The position numbers and the translations under genes were made by a program. From assembly GCF_022288725.1 (NCBI RefSeq), contig NZ_JAKNTA010000022.1, forward strand, positions 1 to 64,000: a DNA stretch of 64,000 nucleotides, written 5' to 3'. This document shows, piece by piece, positions 1 to 8,400 of this stretch (positions are counted from its first letter, which is position 1; every line of letters starts with the position of its first letter). Under the pieces are notes generated by a model, which saw nothing but the letters and a program-made list of their open reading frames with translations, searched no databases and was not told the origin of the DNA. Source of the DNA: Kitasatospora sp. A2-31. GTDB taxonomy: Bacteria > Actinomycetota > Actinomycetes > Streptomycetales > Streptomycetaceae.

Positions 1-351
1 CCCGCCGATGGACAGTGCGTCGCCGTCGCCCGTCACCACCCAGACACTGAGGTCCTGCCGCGAGGAGGCCAGACCGGTGGCGATGGCCGGCGCGCGCCCG
101 TGGATCGAGTGCACCCCGTAGGTGTTCATGTAGTAGGGGAACCGGGACGAGCAGCCGATCCCGGAGACGAAGACGGTGTTCTCCCGCTTGATCCCCAGCT
201 CCGGCATGAACGCCTGCACCGCCGCCAGGATCGCGTAGTCACCGCAGCCCGGGCACCAGCGCACTTCCTGGTCGGTCTTGAAGTCCTTGGCGCTCTGCGG
301 CGCTTCTGCCTTCGGTACCAGCTTCAGCGAGGGGAACTGCTGCTCGCTCAT
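1..351 (-). CDS. korB: 2-oxoacid:ferredoxin oxidoreductase, beta subunit (partial; 3' end outside window)
   Basis: This is the TPP-binding subunit of a 2-oxoglutarate/2-oxoacid:ferredoxin oxidoreductase, which decarboxylates a 2-oxoacid to acyl-CoA and reduces ferredoxin. The 117 visible codons show the cysteine motif CPGCGDYAIL near residue 29, the IGCSSRFPYY motif, the IHGRAPAIATGLA helix and the start of the TPP/Mg motif TGDGDALSIGG. The ATG start overlaps the korA stop by 4 nt (ATGA), so translation is coupled. The gene runs off the left edge, so its C-terminus is not seen. The substrate (2-oxoglutarate or another 2-oxoacid) cannot be fixed from sequence alone. Confidence 0.93.
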   Translation of the reverse strand, partial: MSEQQFPSLKLVPKAEAPQSAKDFKTDQEVRWCPGCGDYAILAAVQAFMPELGIKRENTVFVSGIGCSSRFPYYMNTYGVHSIHGRAPAIATGLASSRQDLSVWVVTGDGDALSIGG

Positions 352-2429
352 CGGTTGTCCTCCTCGCTCGCCGAACCGGCGGTCGTGTCGACGCTCGCAC
401 CGGCCGGCGGTCCAGCCTGCGCGGCAGGCGGAGCGGCCGGCGGACCGGCGGGCGGACCGGCGGGCGAACCGCCCTCCGAACCGATCGCCGCCCACAGCAC
501 GTCGGCCAACTGCGCTGCCTTGAAGGGAAGTCCGCGCACCTGGTTGTAGGACTGCGCATCCACCAGGTACCTGGCCCGCAGCAGCAGCGCCAGCTGCCCG
601 AGGTTCATCTCGGGAACGATGACCTTCTCGTAACTCCTCAGCACCGTACCGAGGTTGGCCGGGAACGGGTTGATGTTCCGCAGGTGGGCCTGGGCGATGC
701 GGCCGCCGTCCGCCCGGACCCGCCGCACGGCCGCGGTGATCGGGCCGTAGGTCGAACCCCAGCCGAGGACCAGCACCCGCGCCTCGCCGTCCGGGTCGTC
801 GACCTCCACCGGCCGGACGGCGATTCCGTCGACCTTGGCCTGCCGGGTGCGGACCATGAAGTCGTGGTTGGCGGGGTCGTAGGAGATGTTGCCGGTGCCG
901 TCCTGCTTCTCGATGCCACCGATCCGGTGCTCCAGACCGGGCGTGCCGGGCACCGCCCACGGGCGGGCCAGGGTCTGCGGATCGCGCAGGTAGGGCCAGA
1001 ACGAGCCGTCCTCGCGGTTCGGGCCGGTCGCGAAGCCCGGGGTGATCTCGGGAAGTTCCTCGACCTCCGGGATCCGCCAGGGCTCGGAGCCGTTGGCCAG
1101 GTAGCCATCGGAGAGCAGGAAGACCGGGGTGCGGTAGGTCACCGCGATCCGGGCCGCCTCCAGCGCCGCGTCGAAGCACTCGGCCGGGGTGGCCGGGGCG
1201 ACGATCGGCACCGGCGCCTCGCCGTTGCGGCCGAACATCGCCTGCAGCAGGTCCGCCTGCTCGGTCTTGGTCGGCAGTCCGGTGGACGGGCCGCCGCGCT
1301 GGATGTCGACCACCAGCAGCGGCAGTTCGAGCGACACGGCCAGACCGATGGTCTCGCTCTTGAGCGCCACGCCCGGGCCGGAGGTGGTGGTGACGCCGAG
1401 CGCGCCGCCGAAGGCGGCGCCGAGGGCCGCCCCGATGCCGGCGATCTCGTCCTCGGCCTGGAAGGTGCGGACGCCGAAGTTCTTGTGCTTGCTGAGCTCG
1501 TGCAGGATGTCCGAGGCCGGAGTGATCGGGTAGGAGCCCAGGTAGAGCGGCAGCCCGGCGCGCTGCGCGGCGGCGATCAGACCGTATGAGAGGGCCAGGT
1601 TGCCGGAGATGTTGCGGTAGCGTCCGGCCGGGAGCTTGGCCGGCGGCACCTCGTAGGAGACCGCGAACGACTCGGTGGTCTCGCCGAAGTTCCAGCCCGC
1701 CCGGAAGGCGCTGATGTTGGCCTCGGCGATCTGCGGCTTCTTGGCGAACTTGCTGCGCAGGAAGGACTCGGTGCCGTGGGTGGGCCGGTGGTACATCCAG
1801 GAGAGCAGGCCCAGCGCGAACATGTTCTTCGCCCGTTCGGCGTCCTTGCGTGTGAGCCCGCTGTCCTTGAGCGCCTCCAGCGTCAGCGTGGTCAGGGGCA
1901 CCTTGTGCAGGTGGTACGCCTCCAGCGAGCCGTCGGCCAGCGGGTCCGCAGGGTAGCCGACCTTGGACAGCGCGCGCTTGGTGAACTCGTCGGTGTTGAC
2001 GATGATCTCTGCGCCGCGTGGCAGGTCCGGCAGGTTGGCCTTGAGGGCGGCAGGGTTCATCGCCACCAGGACGTTGGGCGCGTCCCCCGGGGTCAGGATG
2101 TCGTGGTCCGCGAAGTGCAGCTGGAAGGACGAGACACCAGGCAGCGTGCCGGCGGGGGCCCGGATCTCGGCCGGGAAGTTGGGCAGGGTGGAGAGGTCGT
2201 TGCCGAAGGACGCCGTCTCCGAGGTGAAGCGATCGCCGGTGAGCTGCATGCCGTCGCCGGAGTCCCCGGCGAACCGGATGATCACCCGGTCGAGTCTGCG
2301 GATCGGCTTGGCGCGCCTAGGCTGCGGACTGCCCGGCACGGCGGGGCCGGATCGGCCGCCACCGGGCCCGGGGCGGCCCTCGGCGCCCGGGCCGTCCACT
2401 GCTTCTGACTGATCGACCTGACTGGTCAC
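348..2429 (-). CDS. korA: 2-oxoacid:ferredoxin oxidoreductase, fused gamma-alpha subunit
   Basis: 693 aa. The N-terminal part, after a ~45-residue Pro/Gly-rich leader, is the gamma (POR-type) domain beginning IIRFAGDSGDGMQLTGDRF. The alpha (TPP pyrimidine-binding) domain follows with YPITPASDILHELSKHKNFG and TTSGPGVALKSE. It pairs with KorB to give CoA-dependent oxidative decarboxylation of 2-oxoacids with ferredoxin as acceptor. The GTG start at 2429 was chosen because AGGAGG lies 9 nt upstream; the frame stays open far beyond it, but that extension is low-complexity shadow. The last ~35 residues are an Ala/Pro/Gly-rich tail that is probably dispensable. A promoter-like GCATAGGATGCG sits about 70 nt upstream of the start. 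Confidence 0.93.
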   Translation of the reverse strand: MTSQVDQSEAVDGPGAEGRPGPGGGRSGPAVPGSPQPRRAKPIRRLDRVIIRFAGDSGDGMQLTGDRFTSETASFGNDLSTLPNFPAEIRAPAGTLPGVSSFQLHFADHDILTPGDAPNVLVAMNPAALKANLPDLPRGAEIIVNTDEFTKRALSKVGYPADPLADGSLEAYHLHKVPLTTLTLEALKDSGLTRKDAERAKNMFALGLLSWMYHRPTHGTESFLRSKFAKKPQIAEANISAFRAGWNFGETTESFAVSYEVPPAKLPAGRYRNISGNLALSYGLIAAAQRAGLPLYLGSYPITPASDILHELSKHKNFGVRTFQAEDEIAGIGAALGAAFGGALGVTTTSGPGVALKSETIGLAVSLELPLLVVDIQRGGPSTGLPTKTEQADLLQAMFGRNGEAPVPIVAPATPAECFDAALEAARIAVTYRTPVFLLSDGYLANGSEPWRIPEVEELPEITPGFATGPNREDGSFWPYLRDPQTLARPWAVPGTPGLEHRIGGIEKQDGTGNISYDPANHDFMVRTRQAKVDGIAVRPVEVDDPDGEARVLVLGWGSTYGPITAAVRRVRADGGRIAQAHLRNINPFPANLGTVLRSYEKVIVPEMNLGQLALLLRARYLVDAQSYNQVRGLPFKAAQLADVLWAAIGSEGGSPAGPPAGPPAAPPAAQAGPPAGASVDTTAGSASEEDNR

Positions 2430-2499
2430 TGCCGCGGACCTCCTCGTGGGCACCAGCCGCGGGCGTGAGCCGTGTGCCCCGTCCGCCTGGTGCACCTCT

Positions 2500-2511
2500 C
2501 GCATCCTATGC
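2500..2511 (-). promoter_or_regulatory. Putative korA promoter -10 element (GCATAGGATGCG)
   Basis: Read on the minus strand, TAGGAT (a TAnnnT -10) lies 71 nt upstream of the korA GTG. There is no good -35 hexamer at 17-19 nt. The same 12-mer occurs at the same type of site upstream of nuoA, which supports a functional element. Inferred from sequence only. Confidence 0.4.
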
Positions 2512-2621
2512 GGGTGAGGATTGCCTGGGACGGAACTAACCGATGCGGCAGGAAGCTGCCGATGTCGCTGCCGCTGTATCCAGGTACAACGCCTGCGGCA
2601 TGCGCTCCCATACCGGGCCCG

Positions 2622-2635
2622 CGAACGCTTGTTCG
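2622..2635. promoter_or_regulatory. Candidate LexA (SOS) box CGAAC-N4-GTTCG
   Basis: The palindrome CGAACGCTTGTTCG matches the actinobacterial/Bacillus LexA consensus exactly in its two 5-bp arms. It lies 193 nt upstream of the korA start and downstream of the minus-strand response regulator. No DNA-damage gene is next to it, so it may be a chance match or serve a distal kor promoter. Confidence 0.3.
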
Positions 2636-2821
2636 GGTGCGCACCGAATTCGGCGGCCGCCCGGGTGACGGGGCTGCCGGCGGCCGCCCGGGCGGGTCGC
2701 GGACGGGTCGCGGACGGGTGTGCGGGCGGTCGCCTGGGCGGGTCGCGGGTAAGTGCCGACGGCCGCCCGGGCTCCTGGAGGGGCGGCCGCCCGGGCCGGC
2801 GGACGGGTGACCGCGGGGCGG

Positions 2822-3484
2822 TCAGGAGTTCAGGTAGGTGAGCACGGCCAGCACCCGGCGGTGGTCCTCCGGGCTCTGGGCCAGGCCCAGCTTGAGGAAG
2901 ATGTTGCTGACGTGCTTCTCCACGGCGCCGTCCGACACCACCAGCTGCTTGGCCACCGCGGTGTTCGTCCGGCCCTCGGCCATCAGCCCCAGCACCTCGC
3001 GCTCGCGCGGGGTCAGCCCGGCCAGTACGTCGCTCTTGCGGCTGCGGCTGAGCAGCTGCTGGACCACCTCCGGGTCCAGCGCGGTGCCGCCCTCGGCGAC
3101 CCGGACCACCGCGTCCACGAACTCGCGGACCTCGGCGACGCGGTCCTTCAGCAGGTAGCCGACGCCCCGGGTGGAGCCGGCCAGCAGCTCGGAGGCGTAC
3201 CTCTCCTCCACGTACTGCGACAGCACCAGCACGCCCAGCTCCGGGTAGAGGCCGCGCAGCGTGACGCAGGCGCGCACGCCCTCGTCGGTGTGGGTCGGGG
3301 GCATCCGGACGTCGGCGACCACGACGTCCGGCAGCGTGCCGGCCGTGGCCAGGTCGTGGACGGCCTTGAGCAGGGCCTCGCCGTCGCCGACGCCCGCCAC
3401 GACCTCCAGGCCCCGGTCGGTGAGCAGCCGGGTGAGGCCCTCCCGGAGCAGTACGGAGTCCTCGGCGATGACGACGCGAAGCAT
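2822..3484 (-). CDS. LuxR/NarL-family response regulator (orphan)
   Basis: 220 aa. The N-terminal receiver domain has the acidic pair in VVIAEDSVLLREGL and the phospho-acceptor Asp in VVVADVRMPP (about residue 55), with the conserved Lys in GYLLKDRV (about 107). The C-terminal LuxR HTH starts at LTPREREVLGLMAEGRTN and ends in AVEKHVSNIFLKLGL. It is a transcription factor presumably activated by a histidine kinase, but none is adjacent: the upstream neighbour is a polyprenyl synthase and the downstream neighbour is korA. The ATG start at 3484 begins directly at the receiver domain. Its targets are unknown; kor is an obvious candidate by position. Confidence 0.9.
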   Translation of the reverse strand: MLRVVIAEDSVLLREGLTRLLTDRGLEVVAGVGDGEALLKAVHDLATAGTLPDVVVADVRMPPTHTDEGVRACVTLRGLYPELGVLVLSQYVEERYASELLAGSTRGVGYLLKDRVAEVREFVDAVVRVAEGGTALDPEVVQQLLSRSRKSDVLAGLTPREREVLGLMAEGRTNTAVAKQLVVSDGAVEKHVSNIFLKLGLAQSPEDHRRVLAVLTYLNS

Positions 3485-3615
3485 GGTGGCCTTCCGGGTT
3501 GGCGCGGCTGCGGGCTGGACTGACGGAGCCAGTCTTCCCTACTCGCGACAGCGCCGGGCGGCGAATCCCATCGGCGGCCCGGGGTCCGGACGGCCCGCAA
3601 CCGCACCGGGCGCGG

Positions 3616-3735
3616 CACCGGGCACCGGGGGCCGGGGGCCGGGGTGGGACCGGGGCCGGGGTGGGACCGGGGCCGGCGTGCGGGCCGGGGCCGGCGTGCC
3701 GGGCCGGGGCCGGCGTGCGGGCCGGGCGGGCCACT
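3616..3735. repeat. GC-rich short tandem repeats (GGGCCGGGGTGGGACC-like units)
   Basis: Between the response-regulator gene and the polyprenyl synthase, imperfect units related to ggggccggggtgggacc (two copies) and ggggccggcgtgc (three copies) follow each other. The tract is low-complexity with G-runs on the plus strand. It may form structured RNA downstream of the polyprenyl synthase gene; no coding potential is evident. Confidence 0.5.
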
Positions 3736-3760
3736 TCGTCGGGCCGCTCCCCCCGGGCGG

Positions 3761-4771
3761 TCACATCGTGCGGATGGCCACCGCGTCGCAGAGGCCCTGG
3801 AGCGCCTCCTTGGCCGGGCCCTCGGGCAGCGGGTCGAGGAGCGCGCGGGCCTCCTCGGCGTGCCGCAGGGTCTCCCGGCGGGCGAGCTCCAGCGCGGGGT
3901 GGCGGCGCAGCAGCCGCAGCGCCTCCGCGTGCAGCTCGTCGTCGTCGAGGGAGCCGGCGACCAGCTCGCGCAGCCGCACGTCGGCCGGGTCCGACTCGTC
4001 CACCGGCAGCTGCTGGAGCAGCAGGGTGGGCAGGGTCGGGATGCCCTCGCGCAGGTCGGTGCCGGGAGTCTTGCCGGACTCGTGGCCGTCGCTGGCGATG
4101 TCGAGCACGTCGTCGGCCAGCTGGAAGGCGATGCCGATCCGCTCGCCGTAGGCGCTGAGGATGTCGACCACCCACGGCTCGGCACCGGCCAGGAGTGCTC
4201 CTATCCGGCAGGAGACGGCGATCAGGGAGCCGGTCTTGCCGGCCAGCACGTCGAGGTAGTGGCGCAGCGGGTCGTCGTCCGGCCCGGGGCCGGCGGTCTC
4301 CAGGATCTGGCCGGTGACCAGCCGCTCGAAGGCGTCGGCCTGGAGCCGGACGGCGTCGGGGCCGAGGTCGGCGAGCACCTGGGAGGCACGGGAGAAGAGG
4401 AAGTCGCCGGTGAGGATGGCGACCGAGTTGTCCCAGCGCGAGTTGGCGCTGGGGGCGCCGCGGCGCACCGGGGCCTCGTCCATGACGTCGTCGTGGTAGA
4501 GGGTCGCCAGGTGGGTCAGCTCGACCACCACGGCGGCCGGGACCACGCCCGGGGCGTTGGCGTCGCCGAACTGGGCGGAGAGCAGCACCAGCAGCGGGCG
4601 GAAGCGCTTGCCGCCGGCCTCCATCAGGTGGCTGGCGGTGAGGGTGATGAACGGGACGTCGCTCTTCACGGCCTCGGTGAGCGCGTTCTCCACCGCGTCC
4701 ATCCCGTACTGGACGTCGCGGGTCAGATCGCGGTCCTGCACGCTGAGCCCAAAGGGTCCCACGACGGTCAC
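3761..4771 (-). CDS. Long-chain (E)-polyprenyl diphosphate synthase
   Basis: 336 aa member of the IspB/GerC3-type trans-prenyl chain elongation family, condensing isopentenyl diphosphate onto allylic primers to make the menaquinone side chain. The first aspartate-rich motif is in LYHDDVMDEAPVRRG (near residue 88), the second in FQLADDVLDI (near 215), and the substrate-binding GGKRFRP is near residue 40. The GTG at 4771 is preferred over upstream in-frame codons because GAGGAG lies about 8 nt before it and the protein then has the usual family length. Proximity to nuo and menaquinone genes fits a role in respiratory quinone synthesis. Exact chain length cannot be read from sequence. Confidence 0.9.
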   Translation of the reverse strand: MTVVGPFGLSVQDRDLTRDVQYGMDAVENALTEAVKSDVPFITLTASHLMEAGGKRFRPLLVLLSAQFGDANAPGVVPAAVVVELTHLATLYHDDVMDEAPVRRGAPSANSRWDNSVAILTGDFLFSRASQVLADLGPDAVRLQADAFERLVTGQILETAGPGPDDDPLRHYLDVLAGKTGSLIAVSCRIGALLAGAEPWVVDILSAYGERIGIAFQLADDVLDIASDGHESGKTPGTDLREGIPTLPTLLLQQLPVDESDPADVRLRELVAGSLDDDELHAEALRLLRRHPALELARRETLRHAEEARALLDPLPEGPAKEALQGLCDAVAIRTM

Positions 4772-5094
4772 GAAGACCACTCCTCTGTCCCTGGTCGATC
4801 TAGCGGCCTGGTCCCTGAGTGCCGCCGCTGGCCATACAGGCAGGGTATCCGGTCGCGAGTGGATCACTGCACGGGCGTGCGGGTCCTGTCATGGTCGGGC
4901 TGTATCGGCTGGTCAGGCGCGATGCCGGGGCGACTCGTCCGGGCCGCGCGGATAAAGCGCGGCCCGGACGGAAGGGGCCTCCCGGCGGGCCCCCTCCGAG
5001 CCTTCCGGCGGGGGACCTGACGGACCCGCGGACACGCTCCGAACGGGACCCGGACAGACCCCTGACGGGTCTGCGACCGACTCCGGACGAGGCC
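4772..5094. other. Intergenic region between nuoN and the polyprenyl synthase
   Basis: 323 bp. It holds a strong inverted repeat at 4936-4970 (terminator for the nuo operon) and a weaker hairpin, CAGACCC/GGGTCTG at 5055-5073. The part nearest 4772 should contain the promoter of the polyprenyl synthase gene, but I see no convincing -35/-10 pair. Confidence 0.5.
4936..4970 (-). terminator. Terminator hairpin downstream of nuoN
   Basis: Perfect 14-bp inverted repeat: CGTCCGGGCCGCGC at 4936-4949 pairs with 4957-4970 around a 7-nt loop (ggataaa). No U-tract follows, which is common for Streptomyces terminators. It lies about 125 nt beyond the nuoN stop, at the end of the 14-gene operon. Confidence 0.75.
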
Positions 5095-6732
5095 TCAGCG
5101 GACGAAGAGCGACGCCTTCGACGCGAGGTCCAGGAAGTACTGCGGCAGCAGTCCGAGTCCGAGGGTGACCAGGACGCCCATGCCGATCGCGGTGGCGGTG
5201 AAGGCGCTCGGGATGACCACCGTCGGCCCGCCGGGCTGCGGGTCGGAGAAGAACATCAGCACGATGACCCGGATGTAGAAGAACGCCGCCACCGCCGAGC
5301 TGAGCACGCCCACGATCACCAGCGGGGTCGCGCCGCCTGCCGCCGCGGCCTGGAAGACCGCGAACTTCCCGGTGAAGCCCGAGGTCAGCGGGATGCCCGC
5401 GAAGGCCAGCAGGAACAGCGCGAAGACCCCGGCGACGAGCGGGGAGCGCCGGCCCAGCCCGGCCCAGCTGGACAGGTGGGTGGCCTCGCCCTTGGAGTCC
5501 CGGACCAGGGTGACCACGGCGAAGGCGCCCAGCGTCACGAAGGAGTACGCCAGCAGGTAGAACAGCACCGAGCCGAGGCCCTGCTTGTTGGTGGCGATCA
5601 CGCCGGTCAGGATGAACCCGGCGTGCGCGATCGAGGAGTAGGCGAGCAGCCGCTTCACGTCCTGCTGGGTGACGGCGAGGATCGCGCCGACCACCATGGT
5701 CAGGATCGCCACGCCCCACATCACCGGCCGCCAGTCCAGCCGGAGGCCGGGGAAGGCGACGTAGAACAACCGCAGCAGGGCGCCGAAGGCGGCCACCTTG
5801 GTCGCGGCCGCCATGAAGCCGGTGACCGGCGTCGGCGCTCCCTGGTAGACGTCCGGGGTCCAGGAGTGGAACGGCACCGCGCCGACCTTGAAGAGCAGTC
5901 CGACCGCGAGCATCGCCAGGCCGATCAGCAGCAGTGCGTCGTTCTGGGTGGTGGAGAGCAGCGCGGGGGTGGCGAGCGCCTTGCCGGAGATCACGTCGGA
6001 GATGTCGCCGAGCCGCACGCTTCCCGCGTACCCGTAGAGCATGGCGGTGCCGAACAGGAAGAACGCCGAGGCGAAGGCGCCCAGCAGGAAGTACTTGACC
6101 GCCGCCTCCTGGGAGAGCAGCCGGCGGCGCCGGGCCAGCGCGCAGAGCAGGTAGAGCGGGAGGGAGAGGACCTCCAGCGCCACGAACATGGTCAGCAGGT
6201 CGTTGGCGGCGGGGAAGAGCAGCATGCCGCCGACCGCGAACATGGTGAGCGGGAAGACCTCGCTGGTGGTGCGGCCGGCCCGGACCGCCGCGCGCTCCTG
6301 CTCGCCGCCGGGGGTGGCGGCGGCCTGCGCGGCGAAGGCGTCGGCCGGTTCGCCGCCGGCCTTCGGCTCCAGTCGCCGCTCTGCGTAGGTCAGCACGGCG
6401 ACCACGGCGACCAGCAGGATCACGCCCTGGAGGAAGAGCGCGGGGCCGTCCAGCGCGACCGCGCCCATCGCCAACAGGTCCACCTTGGTCGACCCGTAGC
6501 CCTGGGCCGCGAGCACCACCACGGCGGTGAAGGCACCGACCAGGCCGATCAGCGCCAGCCAGACCTGCGCCCAGTGCCGGTGCCGGCGGGGCAGGAAGGC
6601 CTCCAGCAGGATGCCGGCGACGGCGGCGCCGAACACCACCAGCATCGGGGAGAGCTGGCCGTACTCGACATGCGGCGCCGGGATGCTCGGGCTGTTGCCG
6701 CCCGCGGCGGCGAGCCATCCGGTGGTGCTCAC
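5095..6732 (-). CDS. nuoN: NADH-quinone oxidoreductase subunit N
   Basis: 545 aa polytopic membrane subunit of respiratory complex I, one of three antiporter-like proton-pumping subunits. Proton_antipo_M features are visible, including LFKVGAVPFHSWTPDVYQGA with the conserved Lys in a broken helix and KRLLAYSSIAHAGFILTG. A hydrophilic insert (ERRLEPKAGGEPADAFAAQ, about residues 118-160) lies between early helices, as in other actinobacterial NuoN. The GTG start overlaps the nuoM stop by 4 nt (GTGA). It is the last gene of nuoA-N and is followed by a strong terminator. Confidence 0.96.
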   Translation of the reverse strand: MSTTGWLAAAGGNSPSIPAPHVEYGQLSPMLVVFGAAVAGILLEAFLPRRHRHWAQVWLALIGLVGAFTAVVVLAAQGYGSTKVDLLAMGAVALDGPALFLQGVILLVAVVAVLTYAERRLEPKAGGEPADAFAAQAAATPGGEQERAAVRAGRTTSEVFPLTMFAVGGMLLFPAANDLLTMFVALEVLSLPLYLLCALARRRRLLSQEAAVKYFLLGAFASAFFLFGTAMLYGYAGSVRLGDISDVISGKALATPALLSTTQNDALLLIGLAMLAVGLLFKVGAVPFHSWTPDVYQGAPTPVTGFMAAATKVAAFGALLRLFYVAFPGLRLDWRPVMWGVAILTMVVGAILAVTQQDVKRLLAYSSIAHAGFILTGVIATNKQGLGSVLFYLLAYSFVTLGAFAVVTLVRDSKGEATHLSSWAGLGRRSPLVAGVFALFLLAFAGIPLTSGFTGKFAVFQAAAAGGATPLVIVGVLSSAVAAFFYIRVIVLMFFSDPQPGGPTVVIPSAFTATAIGMGVLVTLGLGLLPQYFLDLASKASLFVR

Positions 6733-8366
6733 TTGTGCTCACCTCCTGAGGGGGCTGCTCCGGGGTGGCCGGCGACCGGGTGGGCCGGGGCCGGGTCGGT
6801 CTGGTGGACCTGCGTCAGCGTCGCGTCCACCGCCGGGTTGACGATGTCGGTCAGCGGCTTCGGGTAGACACCGAGCAGGATGGTCAGGGCCACCAACGGG
6901 GCGACGACGGCGAGTTCGCGTGCCTTGAGGTCGGGCATGGCGCTCACCTCGGCCTTGACCGGACCGGTCATCGTGCGCTGGTAGAGCAGCAGCGCGTAGA
7001 GCGCGGCGAGCACGATGCCGAAGGTGGCGACGATGCCGATCGCCGGGTACCGGGTGAAGGTGCCCACCAGCACCAGGAACTCGCTGACGAACGGGGCGAG
7101 GCCGGGCAGCGAGAGGGTGGCCAGGCCGCCGATCAGGAACGTCCCGGCGAGCACCGGGGCGACCTTCTGCACGCCGCCGTAGTCGGCGATCAGGCGCGAG
7201 CCGCGGCGGGAGATCAGGAAGCCCGCGACCAGCATCCACGCGGCGGTGGAGATGCCGTGGTTGACCATGTAGAGGGTGGCGCCGCTCTGGCCCTGGCTGG
7301 TCATCGCGAAGATGCCCATGATGATGAAGCCGAAGTGCGAGATGGAGGCGTACGCCACCAGCCGCTTGATGTCCTTCTGCCCGACCGCCAGCAGTGCGCC
7401 GTAGACGATCCCGATCAGTGAGAGGACCAGGATCGCCGGGGCGAAGGTCTTCGAGGCGTCCGGGAAGAGACCGAGGCAGAAGCGGAGCATCGCGAAGGTG
7501 CCGACCTTGTCCACCACCGCGGTGATCAGGACGGCCGTCCCGGCGGTGGCCTCGCCCATCGCGTTCGGCAGCCAGGTGTGCAGCGGCCAGAGCGGGGCCT
7601 TCACCGCGAAGGCGAAGAAGAAGCCGAGGAACAGGGCCTTCTCCGCGGTGCCGCTGAGCACCAGCTTCCCGTCGGCGATCGCCGAGGTGAGCGTCGGCAG
7701 GTCGAAGGTGCCGAAGCCCTGGTCCTGCGCGATCACGTAGAAGCCGACCACGGCGGCCAGCATGACCAGACCGCCGAGCAGGTTGTAGAGGAGGAACTTC
7801 ACGGCCGCGTAGGAGCGCTGGCGCGCCGACTCCGGGCCCCCGGCCCGGTCCCCGAAGCCGCCGATCAGGAAGTACATCGGGATCAGCATGGCTTCGAAGA
7901 ACACGTAGAAGACGAAGAGGTCGGTGGCGTAGAAGGAGACGATCACCATCGCCTCCACTGCCAGGATCAGTGCGAAGAAGCCCTGGGTCCGCCGCCGGTT
8001 CTCGAACGACCCGTCGGGCGACTCCTGGCCGGGCGGGTCGGCGTCGTGCCAGGAGGCCAGCATCACGATCGGGACCAGGACGGCGGTGAGCAGCGCCAGC
8101 ACGGTGCCGATGCCGTCCACGCCGAGCGAGAAGCTGATGCCGAACGAGCGGATCCAGCTGTAGGACTCCGTCAGCTGGTAGCGCGCGCCGGCCGGGTCGA
8201 ACCGGCCCGCCACCGTGGCCGCCAGGGCCAGGGTGACGGCCGAGGTCGCGAGCGCGACGGCCTTGGTGGTCCGCCGCCGGGCCGCGGTGGACCCGGCGGG
8301 CAGCGCCGCGGTGAGCACCGCGCCCGCGGCCGGGACGGCGCAGGTCACGGTCAACAGGTGACTCAT
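6729..8366 (-). CDS. nuoM: NADH-quinone oxidoreductase subunit M
   Basis: 545 aa antiporter-like membrane subunit of complex I. Diagnostic segments are FYVFFEAMLIPMYFLIG, with the pumping Glu, FAVKAPLWPLHTWLPNAMGEA, with the conserved Lys, and KRLVAYASISHFGFIIMG. It has about 14 predicted transmembrane helices. ATG start; the gene lies 34 nt downstream of nuoL and overlaps nuoN by 4 nt. The C-terminal 30 residues are Ala/Pro/His-rich and outside the conserved fold. Confidence 0.96.
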   Translation of the reverse strand: MSHLLTVTCAVPAAGAVLTAALPAGSTAARRRTTKAVALATSAVTLALAATVAGRFDPAGARYQLTESYSWIRSFGISFSLGVDGIGTVLALLTAVLVPIVMLASWHDADPPGQESPDGSFENRRRTQGFFALILAVEAMVIVSFYATDLFVFYVFFEAMLIPMYFLIGGFGDRAGGPESARQRSYAAVKFLLYNLLGGLVMLAAVVGFYVIAQDQGFGTFDLPTLTSAIADGKLVLSGTAEKALFLGFFFAFAVKAPLWPLHTWLPNAMGEATAGTAVLITAVVDKVGTFAMLRFCLGLFPDASKTFAPAILVLSLIGIVYGALLAVGQKDIKRLVAYASISHFGFIIMGIFAMTSQGQSGATLYMVNHGISTAAWMLVAGFLISRRGSRLIADYGGVQKVAPVLAGTFLIGGLATLSLPGLAPFVSEFLVLVGTFTRYPAIGIVATFGIVLAALYALLLYQRTMTGPVKAEVSAMPDLKARELAVVAPLVALTILLGVYPKPLTDIVNPAVDATLTQVHQTDPAPAHPVAGHPGAAPSGGEHK

Positions 8367-8400
8367 CGCCGCACCCCCGGAGATGAACTGGGCCTATTCA

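Larger units (their letters stand above)
2430..2821. other. Intergenic region upstream of korA: promoter element, LexA-like box, GC repeats
   Basis: 392 bp without a convincing gene. On the minus strand a -10-like TAGGAT lies inside GCATAGGATGCG (2500-2511), an element also found upstream of nuoA. A TGTA-N6-TACA inverted repeat is at 2575-2588. CGAAC-N4-GTTCG at 2622-2635 matches the Gram-positive LexA box form. From 2650 to 2800, between these elements and the end of the response-regulator gene, the 11-mer GGCCGCCCGGG occurs four times (2654, 2682, 2761, 2784), giving many alternative hairpins that may act as a terminator for that gene. Confidence 0.5.

Noticed and set aside
2822..3484. Complete two-component system beside korA
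   Set aside because: No histidine kinase is next to the response regulator; the upstream neighbour is a polyprenyl synthase.
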